A DNA stretch of 64,000 nucleotides from NCBI RefSeq assembly GCF_000422405.1, contig NZ_AULS01000004.1, positions 1 through 64,000 on the forward strand, written 5' to 3'. This document shows, in pieces, positions 1 through 9,347 of this stretch (within the stretch, counting starts at the first letter, position 1; each line of letters begins with the position of its first letter). The position numbers and the translations under genes are program-made. This DNA comes from Microbacterium luticocti DSM 19459. Lineage in GTDB: Bacteria > Actinomycetota > Actinomycetes > Actinomycetales > Microbacteriaceae. The notes under the pieces are model-generated. The model was not told the DNA's origin, did no database searches, and worked only from the letters and a program-made list of their open reading frames with translations.

Positions 1-3000
1 CACCTGATCCCACGATTCAGGCACACCCCACTCGACATCGAAGTAGCCTTTGGCTCTGTCATTCGTCTCATGCCAGCCAGCCGAGAACTGCAGCCCAAGT
101 GAACCGATGCGGGGTGCAGCAGCCAGTTTGGAGAGAACTGCGGCGGTGGACTTGTTGACGGTGTAGACCATGCGTGTCTGGGCGATGGGTACGTCGTCGG
201 TCTCCAGGATCGCGTGCCAGGTGCGGAGGGTGTCCTCGTCGACGTGCTGGATGCGGCTGGCGTGCGGACGCAGATCCCAGCGACCCTCCTCATCCTTCAA
301 CCCCGGCTCAGCACCCGAACCATCATGTTCGCTCCTGAGAAGGGAGAGGGAACGTACAGCTGTGTCGGGATGATACAGCGACGACGCCTGCAGAAAGTCC
401 GGATGACGCGACGCCCCATACACATGAATTCCGTAGTTCACGAGGTGATGGACCTCGTCAAACAGCGTCAGTTCGTTGACGAATGCCCAGTGCCGTCGAA
501 GTCGTCGATACGTTGCCCGCCGCAGGCGCCCCGCCTTCTCATCGGTGAAGTGGGTCTCGGGGTGGATCAGCCCAACCGAACCTGTAGGTCCGGCGTGCCG
601 CCACGTCTGCTCCATGAAACAGCGGTAGAGGTCGGGCTGCAGCCCGACGAGATGCGGGTACTGCGCTACGGATCCGAGGTACGCGGCAGTGCACGCCACA
701 TCGGTCGTGCCGTCCACCACAAGATCTCGCATACCGGCGATGGACAGTGCGAACTCGCGATGCTCCCTGTCCTGCGCAGCCGTGGACTTCGACTTGAGCT
801 GCCACCAGGGGTCAGCCTCGGCGAGAAGTGCGTCGACGTCGGATCGCGGGCGCACCCACGGCGGGTTCCCGACCTGTAGGTCGAAACCACCGTTGTCGGC
901 GAAGATGTGCGCGAAGTCGAGTTCCCAGTGGAAGAACCCGTGGCGCGCAGCGATGCGCTCGGTGGCCCGCAGCCACGGCGTCGATTCGAGCACCTCTCGC
1001 ACAGCTGGCGCGTTCGCCAAGCTCAGATCGATCTCTTCGGCCGTTGTCAGCGCGTGCCACTCGCTCGGCAACTCAAGTTCGGTCGCGGCGAACTTGCTGC
1101 GCGAGCGCGCCTCGGTGTGCTCGCCGAGCAGCAACGTCAACCCTTCGATCCACTCATCGAGTGACGGAGGCACAGCACCGTCGACCAGTTCGTCGGTCAA
1201 CGGCCAGAACCACATCGCGCACCAGGCATCCATCACCCGGCGAAGCCGCTGGTACGCGCTGTCAGGTGCCGCCAAAGTGCGCTCGATCTCATCGCGCTGC
1301 ACCGGCTGCGGTCCCGCGTGGTCACCTTCATGCTCGGGCTGACCCCAGAGCCGGATCTCACGCCGGGCCTCCCGCTCGGCGATCTGGCGCCGTCGCAGCG
1401 CGAACGACCAGAGCGTCTCAACCCGTCGCGCAAGGGTCCCTAGACGATCGAGTTGCCTCTTTGTTGGCTTGCGCTTGATCGATTTCGCCCAGGTATTCAA
1501 GGCGATCCGCGCCTCGGGAGCGAGGGTCTTGGCCTCTTTCGCGTCGACCGCAGCACCCCACCCGGGCGCGGGAACAAGGAAGTGATGGATGCCACCATGG
1601 GTGTCGTCACCGAGCGGCACATCCGTCGGCACGTCGCCGAGCCACGTGCGCGACTCGAGCTGGTGCCGCGAGAACGTCGCCCGTCGTGCACCGATCAGCG
1701 AGTTGCCGCGCCGCAAGTGCAGACCGAACCAGGGTGCTGAGAGCCCCGCGACCATGGTGTCGAGCCAGAGCGAGATCTCAGCCAATTCGACGGCGGTCGC
1801 GTTGAGGTCGACTCCGTACACCTGGTGGAGAGCGATTGACGCCTTCGCGCGCTGGAGCTCTGCTGCGTACCTCTCGGGATCGATCTTCTTGCCGAGTTCT
1901 CGCTGCTTGCGACTGAGGTATTCGTCCGCCAGTTGCCGTGTCGCCTCGATTGCGAATGCTCCGGACCCCAGGGCGGGCTCGCACACCGTGAGCTGCAGGA
2001 TCTCATCAGCTGTCGTGGTGTGGCCGTCCTGATCGAGCAGTTCTTCTAGCGCCTGCGACACGACAAAACGGGTCAACACCTCCGGCGTGTAGTACGACGC
2101 CGACTGCTGGCGCTCGCGGCCGGCCAGCCGGAACACGAAGCTGCCCCGGGCGTGCAGCACCGGCTTCGGCATGCCCGTGACCGCGTCATCCGTCTTCACG
2201 AAGTCCTTGTCGGCGAGGCCCCGTGACCGCTCGACAGGCACCACCCACGAGCCCTTCGACGAGTCGCCGTCCTTCGCCACCTCGTACATGTCTTCTTCTG
2301 CGAAGAAGCCCGTGTACGACATCAGCCCCTCGTACACGGCACCGAGCTGGTTGATGCCCAGTTCGCCGTACGAGATGAAGCCCCGGTCGGACTTCTTGCT
2401 CTGCTTCGTCAGCAGCAGGTGCTCGAGTACGCGCTGCATCGCCCGGTCTCCAAGTCCCACCTCGTCGATGAGCGCCGTCGCCTGCGGCCGGAACAGGTCG
2501 GCCTTGAGGGGATTGAAGATGAGGCCCTCAGGGAGTGAGCCATCAGTTGCCAGCGGCTCGCCGTTACCACGGTCGACCATGCGGAAAAGCACGCTCAGCG
2601 AGTCGTAGAAGTGCGTGCGTCGGGATGCCGCATCATCATGTGCGATGTCGACCAACACGAGTTCACGTAGGCGGTCGAGGCTGTACCCCTCGGCATACTC
2701 GCCGGCGCCAACGGGGAGCACAGCGAGCTCGGGCGAGGCTTCGGCATAGAGCAGGAACAGGATGCGGTAGAGGAACCGCAGTGCCTGCTTGCCGAGCACG
2801 TCGGCCTCACTGGCGGGCAACGGAGTGAGGCCGAGATGTGCACGACGTTGGACCACGTCGTTGGCGATGATCTCGATCGACCGCCGCACCCCTTCGCGCA
2901 GGTCTTTCGAGACACCCACCGCGTGCTGACGCGACGCCTCGAGAACGCGCGTCCACCAGATCGTGTTCTCCGCATCCTCGATGAACGCATCCGCGCGCAG

Positions 3001-3657
3001 ACACGCGATCGTGCGGTCGATCTCACCCGCACGGGACTGGTCGTTGCGGTCGGCGACGAGCTGCAGGTCGATGGCCAGGTAGCGGCCTTCGGGCCACCGC
3101 TCGCGCTCGGCCACCAGCACCCACCTGCCGGCGAGCACGACCGCGAAGGTCGGACCGTCATCCGTGACGAACAGGCTGGACAGCAGACGCGGCACCTCCG
3201 TGAGGGGGTGCGTGTCATTCTCGTCGATGGCATACGGCTCCCAGAGCGAGTCGTGATGCTTACGCAGCAGGTCTTCGATCGCCTCGACGGGCTTCGCGTC
3301 GATCACGGCGAGAGTAGGGGGTGTGTCAGATGCCGCATCCCCGATGAACGTCACCGGCCCGTTGACTGTGACGGACTGCCCGCCCCCGTCATACCCCAGC
3401 GCGGCACGCAGCGGCATGTAGATCTGGTCGCGCGCAGTGGAGCCGTCAGACTCGGCGAGCGTCGCTAGGGAAGCGGCAAGCGCCCCGCGCAGCGTCAGGA
3501 AGCGCGAGCGCGAGGTCTCGTGCCCATCCTCGGCCTCTTCGTTCCATCGCTTGCGCAGCGCGATCACTTCTGCTTGGAACGACTGCTTCGTGGCATCGGT
3601 CGTGAAGAAGTGCTCAGAGATCCACTCTTCACCGACGATGAACGCATCCCACTGCAT
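1..3657 (-). CDS. drmMI: Eco57I-like adenine-specific DNA methylase, probable DISARM DrmMI, 3' end outside window
   Basis: Predicted N6-adenine methyltransferase that would mark host DNA for a DISARM-type defence system. The frame opens with ATG at 3657 and 1219 residues are visible without reaching a stop. SAM-binding motif I (EPALGSGAF) is at about residues 560-568, the following GVDLN strand at 615-619, and catalytic motif IV (NPPW) at 931-934. All three are in one frame when counted back from the start. The start follows the helicase stop by one base (TGA-A-ATG), so the two are translationally coupled. The stretch of over 300 residues between GVDLN and NPPW is long for this enzyme class and may carry a target-recognition or helical insertion. 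Members next to a DrmD-like helicase are called DrmMI; assignment depends on drmA/B/C lying to the left, which is not visible. A stand-alone methylase-helicase system is the alternative. Confidence 0.75.
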   Translation of the reverse strand, partial: MQWDAFIVGEEWISEHFFTTDATKQSFQAEVIALRKRWNEEAEDGHETSRSRFLTLRGALAASLATLAESDGSTARDQIYMPLRAALGYDGGGQSVTVNGPVTFIGDAASDTPPTLAVIDAKPVEAIEDLLRKHHDSLWEPYAIDENDTHPLTEVPRLLSSLFVTDDGPTFAVVLAGRWVLVAERERWPEGRYLAIDLQLVADRNDQSRAGEIDRTIACLRADAFIEDAENTIWWTRVLEASRQHAVGVSKDLREGVRRSIEIIANDVVQRRAHLGLTPLPASEADVLGKQALRFLYRILFLLYAEASPELAVLPVGAGEYAEGYSLDRLRELVLVDIAHDDAASRRTHFYDSLSVLFRMVDRGNGEPLATDGSLPEGLIFNPLKADLFRPQATALIDEVGLGDRAMQRVLEHLLLTKQSKKSDRGFISYGELGINQLGAVYEGLMSYTGFFAEEDMYEVAKDGDSSKGSWVVPVERSRGLADKDFVKTDDAVTGMPKPVLHARGSFVFRLAGRERQQSASYYTPEVLTRFVVSQALEELLDQDGHTTTADEILQLTVCEPALGSGAFAIEATRQLADEYLSRKQRELGKKIDPERYAAELQRAKASIALHQVYGVDLNATAVELAEISLWLDTMVAGLSAPWFGLHLRRGNSLIGARRATFSRHQLESRTWLGDVPTDVPLGDDTHGGIHHFLVPAPGWGAAVDAKEAKTLAPEARIALNTWAKSIKRKPTKRQLDRLGTLARRVETLWSFALRRRQIAEREARREIRLWGQPEHEGDHAGPQPVQRDEIERTLAAPDSAYQRLRRVMDAWCAMWFWPLTDELVDGAVPPSLDEWIEGLTLLLGEHTEARSRSKFAATELELPSEWHALTTAEEIDLSLANAPAVREVLESTPWLRATERIAARHGFFHWELDFAHIFADNGGFDLQVGNPPWVRPRSDVDALLAEADPWWQLKSKSTAAQDREHREFALSIAGMRDLVVDGTTDVACTAAYLGSVAQYPHLVGLQPDLYRCFMEQTWRHAGPTGSVGLIHPETHFTDEKAGRLRRATYRRLRRHWAFVNELTLFDEVHHLVNYGIHVYGASRHPDFLQASSLYHPDTAVRSLSLLRSEHDGSGAEPGLKDEEGRWDLRPHASRIQHVDEDTLRTWHAILETDDVPIAQTRMVYTVNKSTAAVLSKLAAAPRIGSLGLQFSAGWHETNDRAKGYFDVEWGVPESWDQV

Positions 3658-3658
3658 T

Positions 3659-6535
3659 TCAGTTCTCCTCTGCGGGCAAGACGACCGTGAGCGGCCTCAC
3701 CAGACGCTGGTCGGGCTTCATCGAGTCGGCGATGGCGCGTTCGCGATCCACGGTGTCGCGGCGCTGTCTAAGGCCGTGGATCTGCGACATCGCCGCGGCC
3801 TCTTCATCCCAGTCATTGATGCGCGACGACCAGGCGTCCACACGCTCCTCGACGGTGGCAGCTGCAGAGTCGGCGATGCCGTCGAGCACGCTATGAGCGG
3901 CTGTTACCGCCGGCCGGACGAGGGCCGTGAGTGCATCCGTGTTGACCGGGGTCTGTCTGTTGACGAGCGGAGAGGAGATGCCGAGTACCGAGATCGCTTC
4001 GCGCGCCGAGCCGTGAGGAGTGACGAACGGATGCAAGGCCGTCAATGAAGGGAACTCTGCAGTCATGAATGATGCCGCGACGATCTGTCCGCGACGGTTC
4101 GTGAGGGTCCCGACCAGCAAGAGGGTCGGAACAGCGACATCTCCCCGCATCGCGAAGATCTCGTTGCGACCCAGCCGTGCGAGGGCGCGATCGCCAGCCC
4201 ACTCGAGAGTGGGATGCAGTGGGCCGAGGAAATGGGCCTCGGGCCATAGGCTCGAGCTGGTCTTGTCCTCACGTGCGTCGGCAAGGAGAGCGTTCGCACG
4301 CGACTCGGTCGTCGCCAAGGTGAGGCCTTTGGCGACTTTGCGCTCTTGCAGATAGGACTGTGGCAGAACCTCGAGACGTGCGCGAAGGTCGCGCGGCGGA
4401 ATCAGTGATACCGTGCCGTGCTCCGGGTGAGACCGCCACTCCACACCCCCTTCGCCAGCGCTCTGCCCAGGAGCCGCGGCCGGAGTGACGTACACCTCGT
4501 GAAGGGCTTCGGAGAGGAACGCGACTGGCTCAGCGAACAGGCCGCTCGACGGGTCGACCGAGATGACAGCGGGCCCGGCGGGCGCATCCTGGCCTCCACC
4601 AGCAATCCGGGCGAGCAGGGCGGCGACGGTGTCCCCGCCGGTTAGGGCCTGTGCGACGGTCGGGACAACTTCGTCGAAGTCCGTGCCACGGGCCAAGACC
4701 TGCGCGATTGCTTGCTCCTCAGCATCGGCATCGTACTTACCCATTAACGAGGCGGTGTCGCCCAGGGCCGTGTGGGCCTCGCGCTCGCGCTCGACGAGAC
4801 GGGTGATGACTCGCACATCGCCCGAGAAGCGCTCGTCGGATGGAGAGAGCAGGAGCGTCGTGATCTGCGGACGCTTCGTCTGCCCGTACCGATCAATGCG
4901 GCCGTTACGCTGCTCGATGCGTATGAGGCTCCACGGGATGTCGTAGTGCACCAGCTCATGACACTGGGAATGAAGGTTGACGCCTTCGGACGCGATATCG
5001 CCCGTGATCAATACGCGGATCTTCGACGACGACTTCTTGAAGCTCTCGACGATGCGTTGCTGTTCGACGTCGGTGAGGCCGCCGTGGAGTATCTCGACCT
5101 GGTCCGGCTTGAGCTTGAGGTCGTTTTGCAGCTGTGCGCTTAGCCACTTGAGCGTGGGGACTCGCTCAGAGAAGATGACCACGCGTTCGCTACTTCCCGC
5201 AGCGATACCGATGCCCCGCAAGTAGTCGAGCAACGCTGTGTACTTCGCCGAGGGCGCGGCGAGGGCGCCATCAGCGAGCGCCAGGAGGCGCTTCAGTGCG
5301 TCCAGTTCGCGCTGCTGTGCGATAGTCGGCACGGGACCGAGCCGCTTCATCCTTTCGCGAACGGTCTCGCGCAGTGCCGCGGCGGACGAAAGGAAGGACT
5401 TCGCGAGCGTCCACGGGAAGAGGCCCTTATTGTCGCCGGAGTATGGAGAACTCGTCTGCGGGTGCAGCCAGACCGCGGACAGCTCCGCAGCGATTGCGTC
5501 CTCTGCTGGGCTCGCCGGGACAAGGAGATTCTGCGGTGGCAGCCGCTCGGCCCACTGCGCGCCCACCTCGCGGGCGACTTCGGGGCTGTGTCGGTGGCGG
5601 CGCACGATGAGGCGCTGCGCCTCGGAATCAATGACGTCTCCCGAGGGAGTCACGGCTGTCGGCTCGAGCAACCGGATGAGTTCGGCGAACGACTCCTTCT
5701 TGCCGTTATGAGGGGTGGCCGAAGCAAGGATAAGCGCTTCAGTGTTTGGTGCGAGCAGCCGAGCGAGAGCGTTGTTCTGGGTTGCGCCGGTTAAGTTGTG
5801 CGATTCGTCGATGACGACGGCGTCCCATTGATGGCGTGCGAGATGAGCCCTGTACTTGTCCTGCTTCAGGGTGTCGATCGAGATAATCGCCCTCTTGTAC
5901 AGCGAGAACGGGTTGCGGGTGGCGGGTAGTTTCTGACGGACGCGCTGGATACCGACGGAGTCAAGCCGCACGAATGGTAACGCGAATCGTGTCCACAGCT
6001 CGAACTGCATTTGCTCAAGGACATGCTTGGGCGTCACAACCAAGATGCGCTCGCCCCGGCCTCGCCGGACGAGCTCCGACAAGATCATCCCAATTTCGAT
6101 TGTCTTGCCAAGGCCGACAGCATCGGCGAGGAGGATGCGCGGCCTCAGGTTCGCAGGGTCGAGTGCTTTGCGCACCGCTGACTTCTGATAGCCGAGCGTG
6201 TCGACGAGCATCTGCGTCGACACGGTCAACTCGGGGTCGGCGAGCGGCACTGGCGTCTTGCGGATCGTCGCCTCCAGCCACAGCTTCGCGCGGCGGAACC
6301 CGGGGCTGACGTCGGCCTTGACAGTCGCATCTGACGGGTCCAATGGGACGATTTCGTCGAGGCTGTCATAGAACGCGGCGGTGGTGTCGCGCACGAGCTC
6401 GGACAAGCCTTGCACGCGGACGAGGCGACCGCCTTGCGTTTCTTCGACGCTGATGACGATCCAGGTGGCATCCCGAACGACGACGATCGACCCCGGAACG
6501 ATCGCAATCCTCTCCGACAGCACGTCTGACGCCAT
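3659..6535 (-). CDS. drmD: SNF2-family helicase, probable DISARM DrmD (958 aa)
   Basis: Superfamily 2 ATPase of the SNF2/RapA-like type, expected to translocate on DNA as part of a restriction-like antiphage system. The N-terminus is a small beta-rich region (residues 10-65). Walker A GLGKT is at 141-145, DESH at 243-246, SATPHNG at 272-278, and the C-terminal helicase lobe shows TGDIASEGVNL (511-521) and QRNGRIDRYGQ (542-552). About 400 further residues follow without a motif I recognise. Length and partner (an Eco57I-like methylase starting one base after its stop) fit DrmD of class 1 DISARM. ATG at 6535 was chosen because it is the first start before the conserved N-terminus. Base composition is lower in GC than the window's housekeeping genes, consistent with an acquired island. 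What is seen is helicase plus methylase; membership in DISARM is inference. Confidence 0.78.
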   Translation of the reverse strand: MASDVLSERIAIVPGSIVVVRDATWIVISVEETQGGRLVRVQGLSELVRDTTAAFYDSLDEIVPLDPSDATVKADVSPGFRRAKLWLEATIRKTPVPLADPELTVSTQMLVDTLGYQKSAVRKALDPANLRPRILLADAVGLGKTIEIGMILSELVRRGRGERILVVTPKHVLEQMQFELWTRFALPFVRLDSVGIQRVRQKLPATRNPFSLYKRAIISIDTLKQDKYRAHLARHQWDAVVIDESHNLTGATQNNALARLLAPNTEALILASATPHNGKKESFAELIRLLEPTAVTPSGDVIDSEAQRLIVRRHRHSPEVAREVGAQWAERLPPQNLLVPASPAEDAIAAELSAVWLHPQTSSPYSGDNKGLFPWTLAKSFLSSAAALRETVRERMKRLGPVPTIAQQRELDALKRLLALADGALAAPSAKYTALLDYLRGIGIAAGSSERVVIFSERVPTLKWLSAQLQNDLKLKPDQVEILHGGLTDVEQQRIVESFKKSSSKIRVLITGDIASEGVNLHSQCHELVHYDIPWSLIRIEQRNGRIDRYGQTKRPQITTLLLSPSDERFSGDVRVITRLVEREREAHTALGDTASLMGKYDADAEEQAIAQVLARGTDFDEVVPTVAQALTGGDTVAALLARIAGGGQDAPAGPAVISVDPSSGLFAEPVAFLSEALHEVYVTPAAAPGQSAGEGGVEWRSHPEHGTVSLIPPRDLRARLEVLPQSYLQERKVAKGLTLATTESRANALLADAREDKTSSSLWPEAHFLGPLHPTLEWAGDRALARLGRNEIFAMRGDVAVPTLLLVGTLTNRRGQIVAASFMTAEFPSLTALHPFVTPHGSAREAISVLGISSPLVNRQTPVNTDALTALVRPAVTAAHSVLDGIADSAAATVEERVDAWSSRINDWDEEAAAMSQIHGLRQRRDTVDRERAIADSMKPDQRLVRPLTVVLPAEEN

Positions 6536-6665
6536 GGTCCCTCCTGAATGGTTTCTCTCAGCGACAAGCTCCGGATCGAGACTATCGGCGGAACGGGACG
6601 TGCCGCCTCAGGTCCAATGTGGACGAGCGTCCTCCGAACTCGGTCACCCCGTCGTCGGGCGGCGG

Positions 6666-6914
6666 TTACGCGGGGGAGTCCGGAAAGCCGAACACTTCGT
6701 CCAGCGCGACTCGTAGCGACTGAGCCATATGGCGATCGAGCTGAAACGTCTGGCTCGGCTTTGGTTTCGACTGGCGCTGATCCGAACCATAGGTCGTGAG
6801 TTCGAAATATGGACCTGTCGGCGTTCTAACGATGGTCCACGTTGCATCCACCTCTGTAGGGTGCAACTGGCTAGATGGGTTTCTGCGCTTAAGCGAGCGT
6901 ATCCGTGCCATCAT
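6666..6914 (-). CDS. Small conserved-looking protein upstream of the helicase (82 aa)
   Basis: Unrecognised function. The protein is hydrophilic, with a basic start (residues 1-12), a central run TWTIVRTPTGPYFELTTYGS (about 26-45), then KPKPSQTFQLDRHMAQSL and an acidic end. This pattern of beta strands followed by a helix, with the words TYGSDxRxSxPKxSQTxQLD, recalls short hypothetical proteins I have seen in other prokaryotes, but I cannot name a domain. Two consecutive ATGs open it; GGGAGA ends right before the first, so the second (6911) may be the true start. It is read in the same direction as the helicase, 130 bases upstream, so it could be the first gene of the defence operon or a regulator of it. 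Codon use matches the neighbouring helicase. No opposing gene competes for the interval. Confidence 0.6.
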   Translation of the reverse strand: MMARIRSLKRRNPSSQLHPTEVDATWTIVRTPTGPYFELTTYGSDQRQSKPKPSQTFQLDRHMAQSLRVALDEVFGFPDSPA

Positions 6915-7200
6915 TCTCCCTGGTCAGCGTTCGTTTACGGTGGCATGCGTCGAGCGGCGCCGTCACGTCATCTGCGTGGCGCAGATCACTCGTGATCGCC
7001 TCACGTCGCGCCGGGAAGATCGCTTGAGGACACGTTTGTGGTTCTTGCCAGACCGGTGCCTCGTGTCTTCATCCCGGGGCATACATCTTGTCACGCACCG
7101 AGGGGGTTCGAGCCGAGCGCCGCAACTCGATCACGGGCTGCGGCGTCTGGGGCGTGTGGTAGATGTTCTGGTGTCTGCTTCATCCCCATGGAGGTCATTG
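6915..7200. promoter_or_regulatory. Divergent intergenic region between the DISARM-like operon and mcrBC
   Basis: The 286 bases separate the leftward small gene from rightward mcrB and must hold the promoters for both. No convincing -35/-10 pair or operator was found by eye. A GGAGG Shine-Dalgarno (7190-7194) lies six bases before the mcrB ATG at 7201. The open frame reading into mcrB from further upstream (from 6796) has no start signal and no family-like sequence, so it is not counted as coding. Confidence 0.5.
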
Positions 7201-9339
7201 ATGGAAGAGCCAGTCCGGCGCGCTGAGCGCACCCGTGCCACTCTGCAGGTGCTGAAGGACCACGTCGGTGTGGGCGGTGAGATGCAGGCTGGTGACGTTT
7301 GGGAACTGGTCGAAAAGCAGTGGCCCCTGAACGCACACGAGGCTGAAGCAACCACGCCCGGTGGTGCGTCACGGGCCAAGAAGGACTGGAACTGGATGTC
7401 TCAGGACCTCGTCGACGCGGGATGGCTCCTCAAAGCTGCTGACGGGAGCGGACGTTGGCAGATCACCGGTACCGGCGCCGAGGCTCTGGATCAGCTAACG
7501 GATACCAACGAGTTCTTCCGTGCGATGCGTGCGAAGTCGAGCGAGGTGCGTTCACGCTCGCAGGAGGAGGAACGCGACGCGCTCCCGCGTATGTGGGTGG
7601 CTGCCAACATCTATCAGCGGCGGGTTGTTCGCGCCGCAGCCGACTTCTTCGAACTGGCCTTCAAGACGGGTGAGTCCGTCTTCAGTCCGGGACGCGACAT
7701 CTGGTCGCGATCGACTGTGGAGAGGCTGCACGATCGCTGGGCGAATGCGCCGGTGACGGCCACGCATTTTCTCGACAACATCACGAATCAACTGGCCGGC
7801 GCGCCGGACGACGAGATCCTTCTGATGGTCGAGGTACTCACCCTGCAGGTGCTGCCGATCAGCAAGGCTATCGGCCAGGCGCGCAAGACTGAGCGGATCA
7901 AGAGCGTGCTTAGTCTTATGAAGCACCCCGTGGTCATTCCACGGACGATCGAGGAGGCGTTCAGCGGTGGATCATTTAATCCAGGTCAAGGGATGCAATC
8001 GAATATTGTCAAGGCGGTCACGCTCATCCTCGACCTGGCCCTCGCCTGGCAAGACCTCGATGAACATGCGCAAGAGGAGGCACTCCGAGAACCGCTCGCC
8101 TGGCGTTCGCTCGTGCAGAGTCTTCCCGGCGACGCTTTTCCCACCCAGCGGTACTCCCTCATGTACCTTGCTCACCCGGGGTTCTTCGGTCCAGTCGTTG
8201 CGCCCGAAGATCGTCGAAGAATCGCAGAGGCGTTTGCGGGAGAGATCGGCGGCGAGTCAAGCGGTGACGGGGATGTCGACCTGCAGAGGATCATCATCGC
8301 CCTGCAGGTGAAGAGCAACGCCACCGTCGGTCTTTACGCCGAGCCGTACTATTCGGTCTGGCATCCCGCACCATCACAGCCGGAGCCCGAGACCGAAGTC
8401 GGGGACGAGCCTGAGCAAGAGACGCGACAGGTCGGCACCGGAAAAGCGTTCACGGTGGGGGGTATCGACACACACAAGCTGGCCGACGAACTCCTGTTCG
8501 ATGAAGGCTGGATCTCAGCTGTCCTCCGCGCGCTGCACCGCCGTGGACAGATCATCTTCTATGGTCCGCCCGGCACCGGTAAGACCTACGTCGCCAAGGC
8601 GCTCGCTGAAGCCGTGACGGCACGGGGCGGATCGGTGCATCGCATTCAGTTCCACCCCTCGTACACCTACGAGGACTTCTTTGCGGGGTATCGACCGAAG
8701 ACAAACAACGACGGTCAACTTGCCTTCACACTCTCGCACGGACCGCTGTGGACGATCGCCGAACAAGCGAGCGCCAATCCCGATCAGCCGCACATCCTGC
8801 TCATCGACGAGATCAACCGCGCGAACCTGTCGAAGGTGTTCGGAGAGCTGTACTACCTGCTTGAGTACCGAGACGAGGAGATCCGCCTGCTCTACGAGGG
8901 TTCCGGCATCGACGGGTCGACCACGTTTGCTTTGCCTTCGAACGTCTTCATCATTGGCACCATGAACACGGCCGACAGGTCGATTGCGCTGCTGGACTCG
9001 GCAATGCGCCGCCGCTTCTCGTTCTTCGAACTCCATCCGGATGACGCGCCCGTTGCTGGGATTCTCGAACGCTGGAGCCAGAAGCATCCGCAGACGCTGC
9101 CCGTGGCGCAACTGTTCGAGGAACTCAATCGGGCTGTCGGAAACCGAGACGACAAGATCGGGCCGAGTCATCTGCTCCGACCTGAGACCCTGACACACGA
9201 GGACCTGCGCGCAACGTGGGATGAGAGCCTTCTGCCCCTGCTCGAAGAGCGGCACTACGGCACCGGTGTCGACGTGAGGGCGCGTTTCGGGCTCGAGGCG
9301 ATCATAGCCCGGCTTGCACGCTCCGCGAGTGCGCGCTGA
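7201..9339 (+). CDS. mcrB: McrB-like AAA+ GTPase of a type IV restriction system (712 aa)
   Basis: Motor subunit of an McrBC-type modification-dependent restriction enzyme, which recognises modified DNA and drives the McrC nuclease by GTP hydrolysis. Residues 1-95 look like a winged-helix, Mrr-N-like recognition module rather than the E. coli McrB DUF3578 domain; a long helical middle follows. The AAA+ core has Walker A GPPGTGKT (455-462), Walker B with D536-E537 (LLIDEINRANLS), and the McrB hallmark GTMNTADRS at 586-594, which replaces the usual AAA+ sensor I region. ATG 7201 is preceded by GGAGG at six bases; a TTG one codon earlier is also possible. The stop is eight bases before mcrC, so the pair forms one transcript. 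The specificity of the N-terminal domain cannot be read from sequence. Confidence 0.85.
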   Translation: MEEPVRRAERTRATLQVLKDHVGVGGEMQAGDVWELVEKQWPLNAHEAEATTPGGASRAKKDWNWMSQDLVDAGWLLKAADGSGRWQITGTGAEALDQLTDTNEFFRAMRAKSSEVRSRSQEEERDALPRMWVAANIYQRRVVRAAADFFELAFKTGESVFSPGRDIWSRSTVERLHDRWANAPVTATHFLDNITNQLAGAPDDEILLMVEVLTLQVLPISKAIGQARKTERIKSVLSLMKHPVVIPRTIEEAFSGGSFNPGQGMQSNIVKAVTLILDLALAWQDLDEHAQEEALREPLAWRSLVQSLPGDAFPTQRYSLMYLAHPGFFGPVVAPEDRRRIAEAFAGEIGGESSGDGDVDLQRIIIALQVKSNATVGLYAEPYYSVWHPAPSQPEPETEVGDEPEQETRQVGTGKAFTVGGIDTHKLADELLFDEGWISAVLRALHRRGQIIFYGPPGTGKTYVAKALAEAVTARGGSVHRIQFHPSYTYEDFFAGYRPKTNNDGQLAFTLSHGPLWTIAEQASANPDQPHILLIDEINRANLSKVFGELYYLLEYRDEEIRLLYEGSGIDGSTTFALPSNVFIIGTMNTADRSIALLDSAMRRRFSFFELHPDDAPVAGILERWSQKHPQTLPVAQLFEELNRAVGNRDDKIGPSHLLRPETLTHEDLRATWDESLLPLLEERHYGTGVDVRARFGLEAIIARLARSASAR

Positions 9340-9347
9340 GTCTCGCC

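Noticed and set aside
6796..7200. N-terminal extension of mcrB
   Set aside because: No start signal and no family-like sequence; GGAGG before ATG 7201 marks the start.
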